Part shown: positions 20,822 to 21,187 of the stretch, piece by piece
Layout of the letters: each line of letters starts with the position of its first letter
Position numbering within the stretch: position 1 is the first letter of the stretch
DNA from: JAAOYC01 sp036481345
GTDB lineage: Archaea > Nanobdellota > Nanobdellia > Woesearchaeales > WJKL01
Assembly (NCBI GenBank): GCA_036481345.1
Contig: JAZGHU010000022.1
Location: 1-21,187, forward strand
Length of the DNA stretch: 21,187 bases
Direction of reading: 5' to 3'
The notes under the pieces: generated by a model
The model's input: only the letters and a program-made list of their open reading frames with translations
Databases searched by the model: none
Told to the model about the DNA's origin: nothing
Program-made: the position numbers and the translations under genes

Positions 20822-20913
20822 TTATTAAACCTCACGCCCAGTAAAGTGCGTTTGCGCATATTAGAAATGAATTACTAAACCCACGCAAACGCCCAGTAAA
20901 GTGCGTTTGCGCA
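20820..20913 (+). repeat. Two-copy GC-rich direct repeat with hairpin potential
   Basis: Unit 1 (20820-20858) and unit 2 (20870-20913) both start AATTAYTAAACC and end with the same 24 bases (20835-20858 and 20890-20913). Unit 2 has six extra bases that create the 5' arm CGCAAACGC (20884-20892), which pairs with GCGTTTGCG of its own 3' end (20903-20911) or of unit 1 (20848-20856). The region is much richer in G and C than its surroundings. Each unit also begins with a TATA-like stretch. Confidence 0.75.
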
Positions 20914-20916
20914 GGA

Positions 20917-20981
20917 AAAAGAGGTGATAGATTATGAATATTGATTTTTGTAAAATACCTCTTTTAAGAGTATCACTTTAA
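20917..20981 (+). CDS. 15-codon mini-ORF with strong SD, possible leader peptide
   Basis: GAGGTGAT (20921-20928) precedes ATG 20934 by 5 nt; the ORF (MNIDFCKIPLLRVSL) ends at TAA 20979-20981. AAAAGAGGT (20917-20925) can pair with ACCTCTTTT (20957-20965), hiding the SD, while CTCTT/AAGAG (20959-20963 and 20966-20970) is a competing hairpin. The sequence looks like a regulatory leader rather than a functional protein. Coordinates include the SD and stem. Confidence 0.4.
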
Positions 20982-21047
20982 GATAGTTTTATGCTATCTT
21001 TACTGTAGAGTAGTGCCTTTTCTTTAAAAAGTTTGTGCTTTTTAAAG
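20980..21047 (+). terminator. Two hairpins, possible attenuator or terminator, before the ttuA-like gene
   Basis: AAGATAG (20980-20986) pairs with CTATCTT (20994-21000), then CTTTAAAAAG (21022-21031) pairs perfectly with CTTTTTAAAG (21038-21047) around a 6-nt loop. GGAAGTTTTT follows. The second hairpin plus T-run is terminator-like and lies directly before the TATA of the next gene. Confidence 0.45.
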
Positions 21048-21052
21048 GGAAG

Positions 21053-21062
21053 TTTTTAATAT
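21053..21062 (+). promoter_or_regulatory. TATA element of the ttuA-like gene
   Basis: TTTTTAATAT is centred 25-26 bp from ATG 21084 but about 20 bp from ATG 21078, which favours the second ATG and a leaderless mRNA. Confidence 0.45.
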
Positions 21063-21083
21063 GACTCTGTTTTTCATATGGCT

Positions 21084-21187
21084 ATGAAATGTTATTTATG
21101 CAAGGGAAAGGCAACTATAAAGCAGCAGAAAGGCAGGGAGATCTGCAATGAATGTTTTTGCAAGCAGATTGAGAAAAGAGTTAGGAA
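21084..21187 (+). CDS. TtuA/Ncs6-like tRNA 2-thiolation protein (partial, runs off the right edge)
   Basis: Only the first 34 codons are present. They encode an N-terminal zinc ribbon, MKCYLCKGKATI, then REICNECFCKQIEKRVR. A Cys-x2-Cys pair, a second Cys pair and an IEKRV helix match the start of archaeal TtuA/Ncs6/CTU1 proteins, which thiolate uridine-34 or -54 of tRNA. The start at 21084 rather than 21078 agrees with TATA distance and with the usual MKC beginning. Other short zinc-ribbon starters are possible since the catalytic domain is outside the window. Confidence 0.55.
   Translation, partial: MKCYLCKGKATIKQQKGREICNECFCKQIEKRVR

Noticed and set aside
20835..20913. Two 24-base repeats with a 31-base spacer look like a minimal CRISPR array
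   Set aside because: Only two copies, the similarity extends beyond the repeats into the flanks (AATTAYTAAACC), one unit has an internal 6-base difference, and no cas gene is in the window. A tandem duplication of a structured leader fits better.

Overview
The window looks like a piece of an AT-rich, very compact archaeal chromosome, most likely from a DPANN lineage of the Woesearchaeota/Pacearchaeota kind. The archaeal assignment rests on Rpo7 and Spt4, ribosomal proteins S24e and S27ae, transcription factor S, an NMD3-domain protein, archaeal-type CCA-adding enzyme, TYW1, NurA, archaeal class I fructose-bisphosphate aldolase and an ER-type signal peptidase, plus TATA boxes about 26 bp from starts and GGTGAT-type Shine-Dalgarno (SD) sites. 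The DPANN assignment is inference, from small gene sizes, overlapping gene ends and Lys/Glu-rich tails on ribosomal and polymerase subunits. I saw no tRNA, rRNA, insertion sequence or true CRISPR array.

Layout. 1-1871: a TrmB-type regulator cut by the left edge, a perfect palindrome over its own start, and a divergent two-gene operon of unknown function. 1900-3419 (minus): the conserved rpo7-spt4-rps24e-rps27ae cluster. 3467-5810 (minus): an overlapping operon of Na+/H+ antiporter, endonuclease IV and an Fcf1-like PIN protein. 5905-10335: CCA-adding enzyme, convergent topoisomerase I and divergent NurA. 10438-11257: two tandem paralogous four-helix membrane proteins with their own promoters. 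11341-14145: aldolase, small membrane exporter, CTP-dependent lipid kinase family protein, a 33-residue ORF, a metallophosphoesterase and a small unknown. 14132-16451: TYW1, an unknown protein, a dCTP deaminase/dUTPase-fold protein and a tiny acidic ORF behind a structured leader. 16453-17645 (minus): signal peptidase, TFS and DUF167. 17699-20821: short NMD3, free-standing tRNA-binding domain, membrane-anchored Lon-type protease and an AlaE-like protein with an internal repeat. 20820-21083: a GC-rich hairpin duplication and a mini-ORF, then the start of a TtuA/Ncs6-like tRNA thiolation gene.

Most genes are housekeeping: transcription and ribosome function, tRNA maturation (CCA, wybutosine, thiolation), DNA repair and topology, membrane and secretion. 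The unusual parts are regulatory. The best candidate is at 13227-13333: a 33-codon ORF joins two genes by ATGA overlaps and ends inside a perfect 14-bp hairpin that holds the next gene's start codon in the stem and its SD in the loop. Four divergent gene pairs, with 52-56 bp between starts, appear to share one central TATA box in both directions. The 20820-21083 leader holds competing hairpin arms and a mini-ORF. The 16283-16335 leader presents a perfect SD in a hairpin loop with no start codon at usable distance.
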